From: an uncultured Lachnospiraceae bacterium
GTDB taxonomy: Bacteria > Bacillota > Clostridia > Lachnospirales > Lachnospiraceae
Direction of reading: 5' to 3'
Length of the DNA stretch: 64,000 bases
Assembly: GCA_902793995.1 (NCBI GenBank)
Contig: CADBFP010000009.1
Span: 1 to 64,000 of the forward strand
The notes under the pieces were generated by a model, which saw only the letters and a list, made by a program, of their open reading frames with translations, did no database searches and was not told where the DNA came from. This document shows, in pieces, positions 1-6,514 of the stretch (positions within the stretch are counted from its first letter, which is position 1; each line of letters starts with the position of its first letter). A program made the position numbers and the translations under genes.

Positions 1-132
1 AATCCATTTGTCGCCAGTCGGTCGGCTGATCTTGTATTGACGACACGCTTCGCTCTTGGTTAATTGCCCGCTTAAAACGGCTTGAACAAACTCTGTACGT
101 AACATGGATTTGCAACTCTCTTTCCAAGGCAT
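1..132 (-). CDS. IS481-family transposase, N-terminal fragment
   Basis: The first 44 codons of a transposase, cut by the window edge. The protein opens MPWKES, and a helix-turn-helix follows (LSGQLTKSEACRQYKIS), the usual start of IS481-family integrase-type transposases, where this domain binds the terminal repeats. The DDE catalytic domain would lie beyond position 1. The upstream AGGTGCG is a weak ribosome binding site. There is no frameshift in the visible part, so the element may be intact. It lies outside the tRNA-derived repeat that bounds the neighbouring toxin-antitoxin segment. Confidence 0.75.
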   Translation of the reverse strand, partial: MPWKESCKSMLRTEFVQAVLSGQLTKSEACRQYKISRPTGDKWI

Positions 133-224
133 AAAACGCACCTCTATCTACGTTATTATGTCTTCATTATAACATTTGAGTTGTAAACCATGTGTTCGCA
201 CAATCTGTAAACTATGTTACTACA
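1..224 (-). mobile_element. IS481-type insertion sequence, left end (cut by window edge)
   Basis: Reading the minus strand from 224, the sequence begins TGTAGTAACATAG, a TGT-starting terminal inverted repeat as expected for IS481/IS3-type elements, followed about 90 bp later by a transposase start. A second related block (TGTAAACYATGT at 182-193 and 206-217) lies just inside the end. The other end is outside the window, so neither element length nor target duplication can be read. Confidence 0.7.
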
Positions 225-270
225 CTAAACACATGGCCCGCCCGCAAAACCCGGCGAGTTGCAATCCCTC

Positions 271-297
271 GGGCGACCACTGGTCGCCCCTACGCAC
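271..297. repeat. dispersed palindrome ending CCCCTACG, copy 1
   Basis: A GGGCGACCA/TGGTCGCCC hairpin followed by CCTACG. The same design, a short GC palindrome whose right arm runs into CCCCTAC, recurs at 14331-14354, 21877-21903, 35118-35143, 58090-58113 (reverse) and 58178-58207. All copies are intergenic. The arm sequence differs between copies while pairing is kept. Confidence 0.6.
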
Positions 298-319
298 GAT
301 ATCCGCCGCTCCGCGGCGC

Positions 320-389
320 TCGGGTTCAAACCCTCCCGCACAAAAATAGGAGCCGAACGGCTCCCTTTTTGTGCGGAAAAGGAGGGATT
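320..389. repeat. 70-bp direct repeat, copy 1 (tRNA-Ser 3' end plus terminator)
   Basis: Identical at 69 of 70 positions, and in the same orientation, to 3854-3923. Read on the minus strand it holds a tRNA-like 3' end (canonical T-loop TTCGAAT just outside it, then CCCTCC and an acceptor-like strand ending in CCG) and a terminator hairpin GGAGCCG/CGGCTCC with flanking T runs. The 5' part of a tRNA is missing here. Such 3'-end duplications are typical of att sites of elements integrated in tRNA genes. A simple dispersed bidirectional terminator is the alternative. Confidence 0.65.
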
Positions 390-558
390 CGAACAATGTC
401 TCCGCGCAAAAACTATTGTGACTGGGGGAGGTTTGGCGGTATTCATTCATCCCCGCACACTCTGTGCACACCCCCTTTTAAGAGGATTTTCTGTCACTCT
501 GCACTGCGATTTTGGAGCATAAATTAGGCCTCGTTGCTTCATATGTCCTCCAATAAAC

Positions 559-745
559 GGGCTGCCCCTGAGAGCAGCCCATCAACCTCCACTTTGGGGG
601 GAACGCCCCCCGCGGTAGGACTCACCGCTCTTACAACTGCCACTTCGGTGGCAAACCACCCCAGTAGGCCTCACTGCTTTTACGACTGCCACTTCGACGA
701 TGAATCATCCAGTAGGCCTCACTGCTTATCTACAATATACACGCG
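559..745. repeat. hairpin and 48-49 bp imperfect tandem repeats
   Basis: A GGGCTGC/GCAGCCC hairpin (559-580) is followed by GGGGGG/CCCCCC (595-610) and then units starting GTAGGMCTCACYGCT at 615, 664 and 712. The first two units are 49 and 48 bp long and end in short palindromes (CCACTTCGGTGG; GATGAATCATC); the third is truncated. No convincing gene is present between 225 and 810. The 85-codon plus-strand reading across this region is made of repeat-derived sequence and has no ribosome binding site. Confidence 0.6.
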
Positions 746-810
746 GCGAGGGAAAATGCAAATGGTTTTATTGTTGATAACAGGGGAATGAAAAAGGGGC
801 AGTATCTCTG

Positions 811-1299
811 CTATCTGTCTTCTTCCCCTTTCAACGCTCTCCGTACCATCATCAGCGCATAGCCCAGCAGGTTCTGCCCCTTCCACTTGGCTGTATTATG
901 CCGATCCGGATCGGTCATGGACAAACCGATCCCCCAGATCCGATCCTTCACGGCGCACTCCGCCAGGACCGCATCGCCGGTGGCCAGTAGCTGTTCTTTC
1001 AACTCCACATTCTGGGAAAACTTAGCCAGCAGACCCTCGTAGATCACGATCTGCCGGACCCCGTTCCAGATATGATCATCATATCCGGAAACAAGCCGTC
1101 CCAGCTCTTTGATCCTGGCCACATCATTTGTTTTCATGATTTGCCCGGCGATGATGGCATCCCCGAAGAGCAAAGCCTTCTGCTCCATCATATACTGTTC
1201 CATGGAGGAATAGGATCGGCCTGCCACAATAAAAGAGGACAGATACCAATTACTGAGATATCCGTTCTCCTCTGCGGGGTTGTGAAAACCTATAATCAT
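811..1299 (-). CDS. NADAR-family ADP-ribose hydrolase, probable antitoxin
   Basis: A 162-aa protein of the NADAR (YbiA/riboflavin-associated) superfamily, whose characterised members cleave N-glycosidic bonds and include enzymes that remove ADP-ribose from guanine bases. Visible family features are the early Trp/Phe region, the SSMEQYMMEQKALLFGD helix (about residues 31-47), DRIWGIGL near residue 119 and the NLLG motif near the end. The length is normal for a single-domain NADAR. Its ATG overlaps the stop of the upstream gene (ATGA), and it is last in a four-gene operon whose second gene is ADP-ribosyltransferase-like, so reversal of that modification is the inferred role. The start has GTGAGG four bases upstream. 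A REP-like tail follows the stop codon. Confidence 0.85.
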   Translation of the reverse strand: MIIGFHNPAEENGYLSNWYLSSFIVAGRSYSSMEQYMMEQKALLFGDAIIAGQIMKTNDVARIKELGRLVSGYDDHIWNGVRQIVIYEGLLAKFSQNVELKEQLLATGDAVLAECAVKDRIWGIGLSMTDPDRHNTAKWKGQNLLGYALMMVRRALKGEEDR

Positions 1300-1715
1300 T
1301 TCACCTCACCGACCTTTTTCACTGCCAATTCCAGGTCCAGATCGTGTAAACCGTGATAGGCGCTCATCAGGAAATCCAGGGGAATCAGCTCAATGATCCG
1401 GGCACTGGGGATATCGTAATACCACTGATAATAGGCATAAAACTCACCCATCCAGTCCGGTAAAAATCCTTCCAAAGCCTGGCCGGGCTTCAGCTCGTAT
1501 TGCTCCGTTTCAACAAAATAGTCCCATAGCATCTTCGCATCCATGGTATTGACATAGGCCTGGGAATCATCAATGCTCTTTCTGGTTTTGCTGAGCATAT
1601 AGCTGCGGATAAAATCCTTGGTATCCATATTCGGATAGGACTGGGCCACAAGGTCGAACAGCTTGCCTTGATTCTCCACCACATCATTCAAGTAGTCTTT
1701 TGCGTAAGCGCCCAT
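1296..1715 (-). CDS. 139-aa conserved protein of the ART-NADAR operon
   Basis: A small acidic, aromatic-rich soluble protein with no signal peptide or membrane segment. I do not recognise a named domain. The sequence reads as mostly helical and contains YAYYQWYYDIPSA and GLHDLDLELAVKKVGE, which look like conserved family positions. AAGGAG lies a good distance upstream of the ATG. It starts 5 bases after the ADP-ribosyltransferase-like gene stops and overlaps the NADAR start by 4 bases, so it is translationally coupled to both. It may be an accessory antitoxin or a target adaptor; this is inference from position only. Confidence 0.75.
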   Translation of the reverse strand: MGAYAKDYLNDVVENQGKLFDLVAQSYPNMDTKDFIRSYMLSKTRKSIDDSQAYVNTMDAKMLWDYFVETEQYELKPGQALEGFLPDWMGEFYAYYQWYYDIPSARIIELIPLDFLMSAYHGLHDLDLELAVKKVGEVK

Positions 1716-1720
1716 ATCTG

Positions 1721-2374
1721 TTACTCCTTCAGCAAGGTGCTGAAAACCCGGGTGACTTTATTGGCTTCGGAATCCACCAACTCCCGCATCCTTTTCCGGG
1801 CATCGGCATCTCTTTGGTTGTACTTTTCGTTGAATTCCCTGTAATCCACTTCTATTATGTCCTCGGGGATCTCCTGCAGCCTCGAGAAGGCCTTTTTGCT
1901 TTTTATGCAATACTGTATCCCCAAGCCGCCTAAAGAAAGCAAATCTTCCAGAATATCCATATCGATATTGTCCCGGACGAACTCTCTAGCAATGTAGAAG
2001 TAGGAGGCGTTAGCCCGCCACCCCTTGATGATATCATATTCTACCGTGTCTATACCATATTTTTCTATAAACTGTGACGACAGCATGCGATACCGCCGGG
2101 AATCGGCGGCATCCCGGTGTTTCATGAGTTCCGCAAGCCAGGTGAGCACTTTTTTTTGCTGAAAATCCAGAATCTTCAACCGGTCTGTTTTAAGTTCAAA
2201 CTTGTGGACCCAGCCATTGGTTCCGTCCGGACGGCAAACCGCCCATTCCTTCGCCAGATCCACGTCTTCAGTCAAATAAAACCCACGGCCGTAATCATGC
2301 TTGTCATCACCCAGGCCGAAGGTGGGCAGCACCTCTCTATCAGCGGTTCCATGGTATAGAATGATTTTAGGCAT
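1721..2374 (-). CDS. DUF3990-type ADP-ribosyltransferase-like protein, probable toxin
   Basis: A 217-aa protein with the DUF3990 pattern: YHGT at residues 7-10 followed by DYGRGFYLTEDVDLAKEWA around residues 27-45. The HGT and G-x-GFYxT spacing resembles the NAD-binding H-Y half of ADP-ribosyltransferase folds such as DarT. The C-terminal third is charged and helical. ATG at 2374 is chosen because AAGAAAGGAC lies 7 bases upstream. A longer reading to 2509 would add 45 residues made of 4-residue repeats encoded by 12-bp iterons and has no ribosome binding site. Toxicity and NAD use are inferred from family and from the adjacent NADAR gene; neither is visible directly. Confidence 0.7.
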   Translation of the reverse strand: MPKIILYHGTADREVLPTFGLGDDKHDYGRGFYLTEDVDLAKEWAVCRPDGTNGWVHKFELKTDRLKILDFQQKKVLTWLAELMKHRDAADSRRYRMLSSQFIEKYGIDTVEYDIIKGWRANASYFYIAREFVRDNIDMDILEDLLSLGGLGIQYCIKSKKAFSRLQEIPEDIIEVDYREFNEKYNQRDADARKRMRELVDSEANKVTRVFSTLLKE

Positions 2375-2393
2375 ATTTAAGTCCTTTCTTTTA

Positions 2394-2472
2394 TAGTCAC
2401 CCTCTAATGGTTTTCCGGTTCTTATCTGATAACCTATCTGATAACTTTTCTGATAAGCGTTCTGATAACTTA
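2394..2472. repeat. 12-bp iterons between regulator and toxin genes
   Basis: Four head-to-tail 12-bp units of the form TTATCTGATAAC (2420-2470), preceded by a stretch (from AGTCACC) that recurs with the iterons at 3449-3515, where there are three units. They occupy most of the 131-bp gap between the DUF6088 and DUF3990 genes. The pair of copies brackets the DUF6088 gene as direct repeats. Confidence 0.7.
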
Positions 2473-2505
2473 CAGTCTCTTTGCTTCCAGATTTCTCTGT
2501 GATCT

Positions 2506-3123
2506 TCAAACCAGCTCACCCATCAGTCCTCCTTCGTATATATTCTTGTACACTTTATCCGGGTAAAGGGGGAGATACTCTTTGACCTTCCCGAAATCCA
2601 CTTTGATGGCATCCACATATTTCCTCAGCTTGGACACAAGCTCGTCCCCCGAGATCTCGCTGTACTTATCGATAACCATCATAAGATCCAGGAACTGCAG
2701 CTCGGAGCAGTTTTCCTCTGATACATCGGCCACGGGCTTATAGACAATGATGGTGTTTCCATCCACGGTTTGCCTGCGCTGCTTTGTGGTGGCTTCGTTG
2801 CTGCAAACTTCATAGTAGCCGGGATTCTGGGTAGTAAATCCCAGCTGATTGGCCAGCTGCAGGCCGGTGATATACCCGGAGGTTTTTCCCCCGGAGGACA
2901 GATACTTTTTATCAATATATCTGTCCATGGAGACCTTTCCTTTGGTCCCCAAGATAGTGGTATAGGGAAGAAAGTACACGCCATTATACAGGCGCTCCAG
3001 CTGCCCTTCATCGGCCAGTCTTTTCGTTTCCTGCCGGACATAATCTCTTGATGTGCCAGGTAGATCACAGAGGAAGATGGGATCCCCTTTTTGATAGTTT
3101 TTAACTATGTAATCGTAAATCAT
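2506..3123 (-). CDS. DUF6088 family protein (AbiEi-like regulator/antitoxin)
   Basis: A 205-aa protein with an N-terminal winged-helix pattern (DLPGTSRDYVRQETKRLADE, then the wing RLYNGVYFLPY), like the AbiEi/DUF6088 regulators that open many toxin-antitoxin and phage-abortive operons. A mixed C-terminal domain follows. ATG at 3123 has GAGG 8 bases upstream; an in-frame TTG at 3129 is less likely. It is the first gene of the operon. A palindrome (3139-3156) lies between its promoter and its start, which suggests it represses its own operon. Confidence 0.75.
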   Translation of the reverse strand: MIYDYIVKNYQKGDPIFLCDLPGTSRDYVRQETKRLADEGQLERLYNGVYFLPYTTILGTKGKVSMDRYIDKKYLSSGGKTSGYITGLQLANQLGFTTQNPGYYEVCSNEATTKQRRQTVDGNTIIVYKPVADVSEENCSELQFLDLMMVIDKYSEISGDELVSKLRKYVDAIKVDFGKVKEYLPLYPDKVYKNIYEGGLMGELV

Positions 3124-3138
3124 AATCAACGCCTCATA

Positions 3139-3193
3139 AATCAGAAATAACTGATTTCATATTTATGATATACAGATAAGGAAAAATAGTCAA
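3139..3193 (-). promoter_or_regulatory. promoter and palindromic operator of the ART-NADAR operon
   Basis: On the minus strand, TTGACT (3188-3193) and TATCAT (3165-3170) are separated by 17 bp. The palindrome AATCAG-TTATTT-CTGATT (3139-3156) sits at the predicted transcription start, where a bound regulator would block transcription. Confidence 0.7.
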
Positions 3194-3251
3194 GGGGTTT
3201 GCATTCTTTTTCGGCGATTTTGCAATAATAGCATGTGATTAGCTCGGTGCG

Positions 3252-3389
3252 AACCTGTCGGGATTTCCGACAGGTTGAAATCATACAAGGGTAAGGTATA
3301 TCAACTGTTGCGACAGTGTTGCTACTTTGAGCAATCTCCACTTTGCTATTACTTCGATGATTTGCGGCAGTTGTTCGGTTTTTCCGAAC
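3252..3389. other. two hairpins upstream of the toxin-antitoxin operon
   Basis: AACCTGTCGG/CCGACAGGTT (3252-3276) and GTTCGG-TTTTT-CCGAAC (3373-3389). Neither has a following T run, so they are not obvious terminators. The segment 3195-3448 otherwise shows no coding sequence that I can support. Confidence 0.45.
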
Positions 3390-3448
3390 TACTGCTGTCA
3401 GCTAGTCGGGCATTGTTTTGAGCTCCGTTCGTTATCAGTCACCTTTAC

Positions 3449-3640
3449 AGTCACCCCCCTACACGGGTTTCCGCTTCTTATCTGATAACTTATCTGATAA
3501 GCGTTCTGATAACTTTGGGAGTGACTGGGGTATTTTTAACCCTGACTGGGGTATTTTAGCTTGCAACTGGTGCATCAACGGGTGCATTTCCCCCTGCAAC
3601 TGGTGCATTTTTACCTCTAACTGATATATTAACGTCGTAG
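3449..3640. repeat. second iteron block and short tandem repeats
   Basis: 3449-3515 repeats the iteron block of 2394-2472 (three 12-bp units). Next come two roughly 20-bp units with TGACTGGGGTATTTT (3532-3575) and repeated AACTGGTGCAT words (3565-3610). On the minus strand these read as repetitive peptide (for example LSDKLSDK, NAPVDAPV), reminiscent of the linker tails of AlbA_2-type proteins, so this may be a decayed gene end. Confidence 0.5.
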
Positions 3641-3683
3641 TAGAATCGTTCAAATGGCCAAGAGCATCCAGATGACAAGGGGA

Positions 3684-3745
3684 TGACAAGGGGACGTATC
3701 TCTGTCATCTGTTTTCTTCTCCTCTCAACGCCCCTCTCTTTCAAG
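3684..3745 (-). pseudogene. remnant of a second NADAR gene 3' end with REP tail
   Basis: On the minus strand this segment reads RGALRGEENR-stop followed by ACAGAGATACGTCCCC. The intact NADAR gene ends RRALKGEEDR-stop followed by GCAGAGATACTGCCCC, and the DNA agrees at most positions over about 60 bp, including the non-coding tail. Only about ten codons remain. It points to an earlier duplicate of the operon that has been deleted. Confidence 0.55.
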
Positions 3746-3853
3746 GATTACCGACGATTATGTGTTACTATTCTATCACAGACTCTTTTCCTCTGCAAAT
3801 AGTGCTGTTCCCGAGATTCCGAGAGAGATCCAGTATGGCCTGTTGGACAATGT

Positions 3854-3923
3854 TCGGGTTCAAACCCTCCCGCACAAAAATAGGAGCCGAACGGCTCCCT
3901 TTTTGTGCGGAGAAGGAGGGATT
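3854..3923. repeat. 70-bp direct repeat, copy 2 (native tRNA-Ser 3' end plus terminator)
   Basis: Partner of 320-389, same orientation, one mismatch (3912 G versus 378 A). On the minus strand it holds T-stem strand CCCTC, acceptor strand CTTCTCC, then a terminator GGAGCCG/CGGCTCC flanked by T runs. The acceptor strand here pairs perfectly with the tRNA 5' end at 4108-4114, so this is the native copy. Confidence 0.7.
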
Positions 3924-4114
3924 TTCGCGGCTTCGCCGCCCCTCTTGCGGTTCCCGAAATTCCGTCGCCGAGGTCGGCTCGGAATTTCGACCGCTGCGCC
4001 AGCTTCGCCTCGCTCCTCCTGCCGCAGGCAGCGCTCGGCTCAGCTGCCCCCGCCGCTATTAACGACCTGCACCCTTTCCAGGGGTGTCCCTTCGGCCAGC
4101 TTGGGTACTTCTCC
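3908..4114 (-). tRNA. tRNA-Ser(GGA), interrupted by an insertion
   Basis: The minus strand from 4114 reads as tRNA-Ser: acceptor GGAGAAG, TA, D-arm CCCAAG...GGG, anticodon stem CACCC/GGGTG with loop CTGGAAA (anticodon GGA at 4077-4079) and a class II variable arm starting CAGGTCGTTAATAGCGGC. The 3' end is CCCTC-CTTCTCC-G (3908-3920), matching the acceptor. About 120 extra bases lie in between, so the locus is 207 nt rather than about 90. A possible T-stem GAGGG/CCCTC survives, but the T-loop is replaced by a GCGGC-GAA-GCCGC hairpin. No CCA is encoded. The promoter and terminator are intact. Whether it yields a working tRNA is unclear. Confidence 0.85.
3924..4048. repeat. palindrome-rich insertion inside tRNA-Ser
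   Basis: A GC-rich segment with nested inverted repeats: GCGGC-TTC-GCCGC at 3927-3939, GAAATTCCG/CGGAATTTC around 3955-3989 and CTGCC/GGCAG near 4019-4032. It has the look of a non-coding mobile palindromic element. It separates the variable arm from the T-arm of the tRNA. Confidence 0.65.
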
Positions 4115-4127
4115 GAATGCAAAGGGA

Positions 4128-4156
4128 ATTATAGTGGTTTTAGGGGTGGATGTCAA
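4128..4156 (-). promoter_or_regulatory. consensus promoter of tRNA-Ser
   Basis: TTGACA (4151-4156) and TATAAT (4128-4133) with exactly 17 bp between them, so predicted transcription starts about 7 bases before the tRNA 5' end. A full-consensus sigma-A promoter suits a stable RNA gene. Confidence 0.85.
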
Positions 4157-4176
4157 GGGGTTTGAGAAAAAAGATG

Positions 4177-4842
4177 CTACAGCTGCCAGTCAATGGGAGT
4201 TTCCCCCTGGGCCGCCAGGAACTCGTTGCAACGGGAAAAATGCCGGCAGCCGAAAAAGCCCCGGTAGGCAGAAAGGGGACTGGGATGGGGCGCCGTCAGA
4301 ACCAAGTGCCTGGGATTATCCAGCAGCCTGCTTTTCTCTCCGGCATGCCGTCCCCAAAGCATAAAGACCAGCGGATGGTCCTGGGCATTTAGGGCCCGGA
4401 TGGCGGCATCGGTGAACTGCTCCCAGCCGATCCCCCGGTGGGAAGCAGCCTGATGGGCCCGCACCGTCAGCACCGTGTTGAGGAGAAACACCCCCTGACG
4501 GGCCCATTTCTCCAGATAGCCGCTTTGCGGCGGGGCACATCCCAGATCCTCCTTTAGTTCCTGAAAAATATTCACCAGGGAGGGCGGTATCTCCACGCCG
4601 GGCCTGACGGAAAAACACAGCCCATGGGCCTGGCCCGGCTCATGGTAAGGGTCCTGACCCAAAATCACTACCTTCACCTGCTCCAGCGGCGTCAGGACAA
4701 AGGCCTGGAACAAATCCTCCGCCGGAGGATAAACGGTTCTCGTTTCATATTCCTGCCGGACTTTTTCATATAAACTGCGGTAATAGGGCTTGCGGAATTC
4801 TCCCCGCAGGGCAGCTTCCCAGCCCCCTGTAATCATGGCCAT
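4177..4842 (-). CDS. ung: uracil-DNA glycosylase
   Basis: A 221-aa family 1 uracil-DNA glycosylase, the cytoplasmic base-excision enzyme that removes uracil from DNA. The water-activating loop GQDPYH (catalytic Asp64), the Leu-intercalation loop HPSPLSAYRG near residue 184 and the uracil-binding LLNTVLTV strand are all present, and the length is normal. It starts 12 bases after the stop of the foldase-like lipoprotein gene and is probably the last gene of the fmt-to-ung run. No terminator hairpin is visible after the stop; the tRNA-Ser promoter lies just downstream on the same strand. Confidence 0.95.
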   Translation of the reverse strand: MAMITGGWEAALRGEFRKPYYRSLYEKVRQEYETRTVYPPAEDLFQAFVLTPLEQVKVVILGQDPYHEPGQAHGLCFSVRPGVEIPPSLVNIFQELKEDLGCAPPQSGYLEKWARQGVFLLNTVLTVRAHQAASHRGIGWEQFTDAAIRALNAQDHPLVFMLWGRHAGEKSRLLDNPRHLVLTAPHPSPLSAYRGFFGCRHFSRCNEFLAAQGETPIDWQL

Positions 4843-4854
4843 CCTTTACCTCTT

Positions 4855-5823
4855 TTACTTAATCAGCTCGGACACATAATCATAAAAATTTACGGCCGGA
4901 CACTCTTCATACTGCTGCATGGTCCAAGCCTCCCAGCGCTTGGGATTATAGATCAGCTGTACCGTATCCGCCAATTGCTTCAGCATGCGGTTCAGGTTTT
5001 CATCCCGGGCCTGCTTCTCCATTTCCGCTTTGTGCTGCGCCGTAGCCTCCCGTTCAAAGGCAGAAAGACTATGCAGGAGGTAGTAGCTGGCGTCCTGGGT
5101 GATGATAGGGCTCCACTGCCCTTCCTTTAAGGAGAAGGCTATGGTTTCCAAGTCCTGGGAATATTGGCCCCGCACCACTTGTTCCCGCCGGCTGCTGACG
5201 CCATCCTGCCCCCGCAGCACTTCACTTAAAGACTTTCCTGCTTCCAAATCCTTCAGCATCTCCCGGGTCTGCACATAACCCACCCGCTGCTCCACTTCAA
5301 TCAGCTGGATGCTGATGACCCGGGCCTCTTCATCGCTGATTTCCACTTGCCCGTTTATCATGGCCTGGCGGTAAAAAATCTGAGCCCGGGCATAGCTGGC
5401 ATAGGCGGCTTCCGCCGCTTCCCGGCTAATGCCGGTCTTTTGTCTGCCCTCTTCGCCCAGGGCCTGCATATAAGCCTCCGCCGCCCGGCTGACAGCGCTC
5501 TGTTCCGCCTGGCTCAGCTCCAGTTTTTCCTTCCGCGCTCCGTAATCCGCTAAATACAGCAGCTTCAGATAATCCAGCAGGCCTTCCTTGATGTAGGACT
5601 CAAAATTGCCCTCCGCCATTTCCACCTGCCAGATTCCTTTTCCATAAACCGAGGTATATTTGCTGTATTGGGAGAGAATAAAAATCTGGGCCTGGGGCCA
5701 GGTGCAGACAATATCTCCCACCGCCAGCAATTCATCCGCCCGCAGCACCATTTCGCTGCTCCCGCTGCAGGCCGTAAACAGCAGACAAAGGCTCAAAAAC
5801 AAAGCTATAATCCGTTTTTTCAT
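4855..5823 (-). CDS. foldase-like (SurA/PrsA-type) lipoprotein
   Basis: A 322-aa exported lipoprotein. The signal peptide ends in the lipobox FTAC, giving a lipid-modified Cys near residue 19. A long helical region (residues 60-170) resembles the SurA/PrsA N-terminal chaperone domain. A segment around residues 170-250 (EEARVISIQLIEVEQ...SLSEVLRGQD...LSLKEGQWSPII in pattern) fits a parvulin-type peptidyl-prolyl isomerase, though key residues are weakly conserved. A role in folding secreted proteins at the outer face of the membrane is inferred. Its ATG overlaps the rpe stop (TCATG junction), so the two are translationally coupled. Confidence 0.65.
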   Translation of the reverse strand: MKKRIIALFLSLCLLFTACSGSSEMVLRADELLAVGDIVCTWPQAQIFILSQYSKYTSVYGKGIWQVEMAEGNFESYIKEGLLDYLKLLYLADYGARKEKLELSQAEQSAVSRAAEAYMQALGEEGRQKTGISREAAEAAYASYARAQIFYRQAMINGQVEISDEEARVISIQLIEVEQRVGYVQTREMLKDLEAGKSLSEVLRGQDGVSSRREQVVRGQYSQDLETIAFSLKEGQWSPIITQDASYYLLHSLSAFEREATAQHKAEMEKQARDENLNRMLKQLADTVQLIYNPKRWEAWTMQQYEECPAVNFYDYVSELIK

Positions 5824-6491
5824 GCCTCCTCCGCCTGCTTCCGCAAAATCTTCATAAAGGCTCTGGCCTGGCCCTCCGGATCGGCCCCGAACACAGCGCT
5901 GCCGGCCACAATCACATTGGCTCCCGCTGCCAGGACCCTCTCCAGATTCCCCAAATGAATGCCGCCGTCCACTTCAATATCCGTATGAAGCCCCCGGACA
6001 GAAACCATCTCCCGCAGGGCTTTAATCTTTTCGTCGCAATAATCCAGATACTGCTGTCCTCCAAAGCCCGGATTCACCGTCATCAGCAGCACCATGTCCG
6101 CCTGAGGCAGAATCCAGTCCAGCACGGACAACGGGGTGGCCGGATTCAGCGCCACGCCGGCTTTCAGGCCCAGTCCGTGAATGGCAGCCAGAGTCCGGTC
6201 CAAATGAGGCGCCGCTTCGGCATGAACGGTGATCACATCCGCTCCGGCTCGGGCAAAGGCCTCCAGATAGCGGTCCGGATCCGAAATCATCAAATGCACA
6301 TCAAAAATCAGAGAGCTCTGTTTTCTAAGAGAGGCAATAAGAGGCAGGCCGAAGGATATGCTGGGCACAAAATGTCCGTCCATTACATCCAGGTGTAAAT
6401 AGCGGGCGCCGGCCTTTTCCACCGCTTCCGCCTCCCGGGCCAGATGCCCGAAATCCGCCGCCAAAATCGAAGGGGATATAATATATTCCAT
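5820..6491 (-). CDS. rpe: ribulose-phosphate 3-epimerase
   Basis: A 223-aa TIM-barrel enzyme interconverting ribulose 5-phosphate and xylulose 5-phosphate in the pentose phosphate pathway. The family motifs are present: SPSILAADF at the start, HLDVMDGHFVP with metal ligands near residue 35, MTVNPGFGGQ near residue 140 and EVDGGI near residue 175. In many Firmicutes rpe follows rsgA, as here, with a gap of 23 bases. Confidence 0.95.
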   Translation of the reverse strand: MEYIISPSILAADFGHLAREAEAVEKAGARYLHLDVMDGHFVPSISFGLPLIASLRKQSSLIFDVHLMISDPDRYLEAFARAGADVITVHAEAAPHLDRTLAAIHGLGLKAGVALNPATPLSVLDWILPQADMVLLMTVNPGFGGQQYLDYCDEKIKALREMVSVRGLHTDIEVDGGIHLGNLERVLAAGANVIVAGSAVFGADPEGQARAFMKILRKQAEEA

Positions 6492-6514
6492 AACACTTTC
6501 CTTTCCCTGGGGCT

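Noticed and set aside
579..745. Possible CRISPR array
   Set aside because: Only two to three units, the whole unit is repeated with mutations, no unique spacers and no cas genes nearby.
534..791. 85-codon plus-strand frame
   Set aside because: It translates the tandem repeats and hairpins, and has no ribosome binding site.
2375..2509. Upstream extension of the DUF3990 protein by 45 residues
   Set aside because: The extension translates 12-bp iterons and lacks a ribosome binding site, while the internal ATG has a good one.
3141..3341. 66-codon minus-strand frame upstream of the DUF6088 gene
   Set aside because: It overlaps the operon promoter and a palindrome and has no recognisable features.
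3748..4364. Several open frames of 80-200 codons on both strands across the tRNA-Ser region
   Set aside because: They run through a tRNA, its promoter and palindromes and into ung on the opposite strand; none has a ribosome binding site or family similarity.
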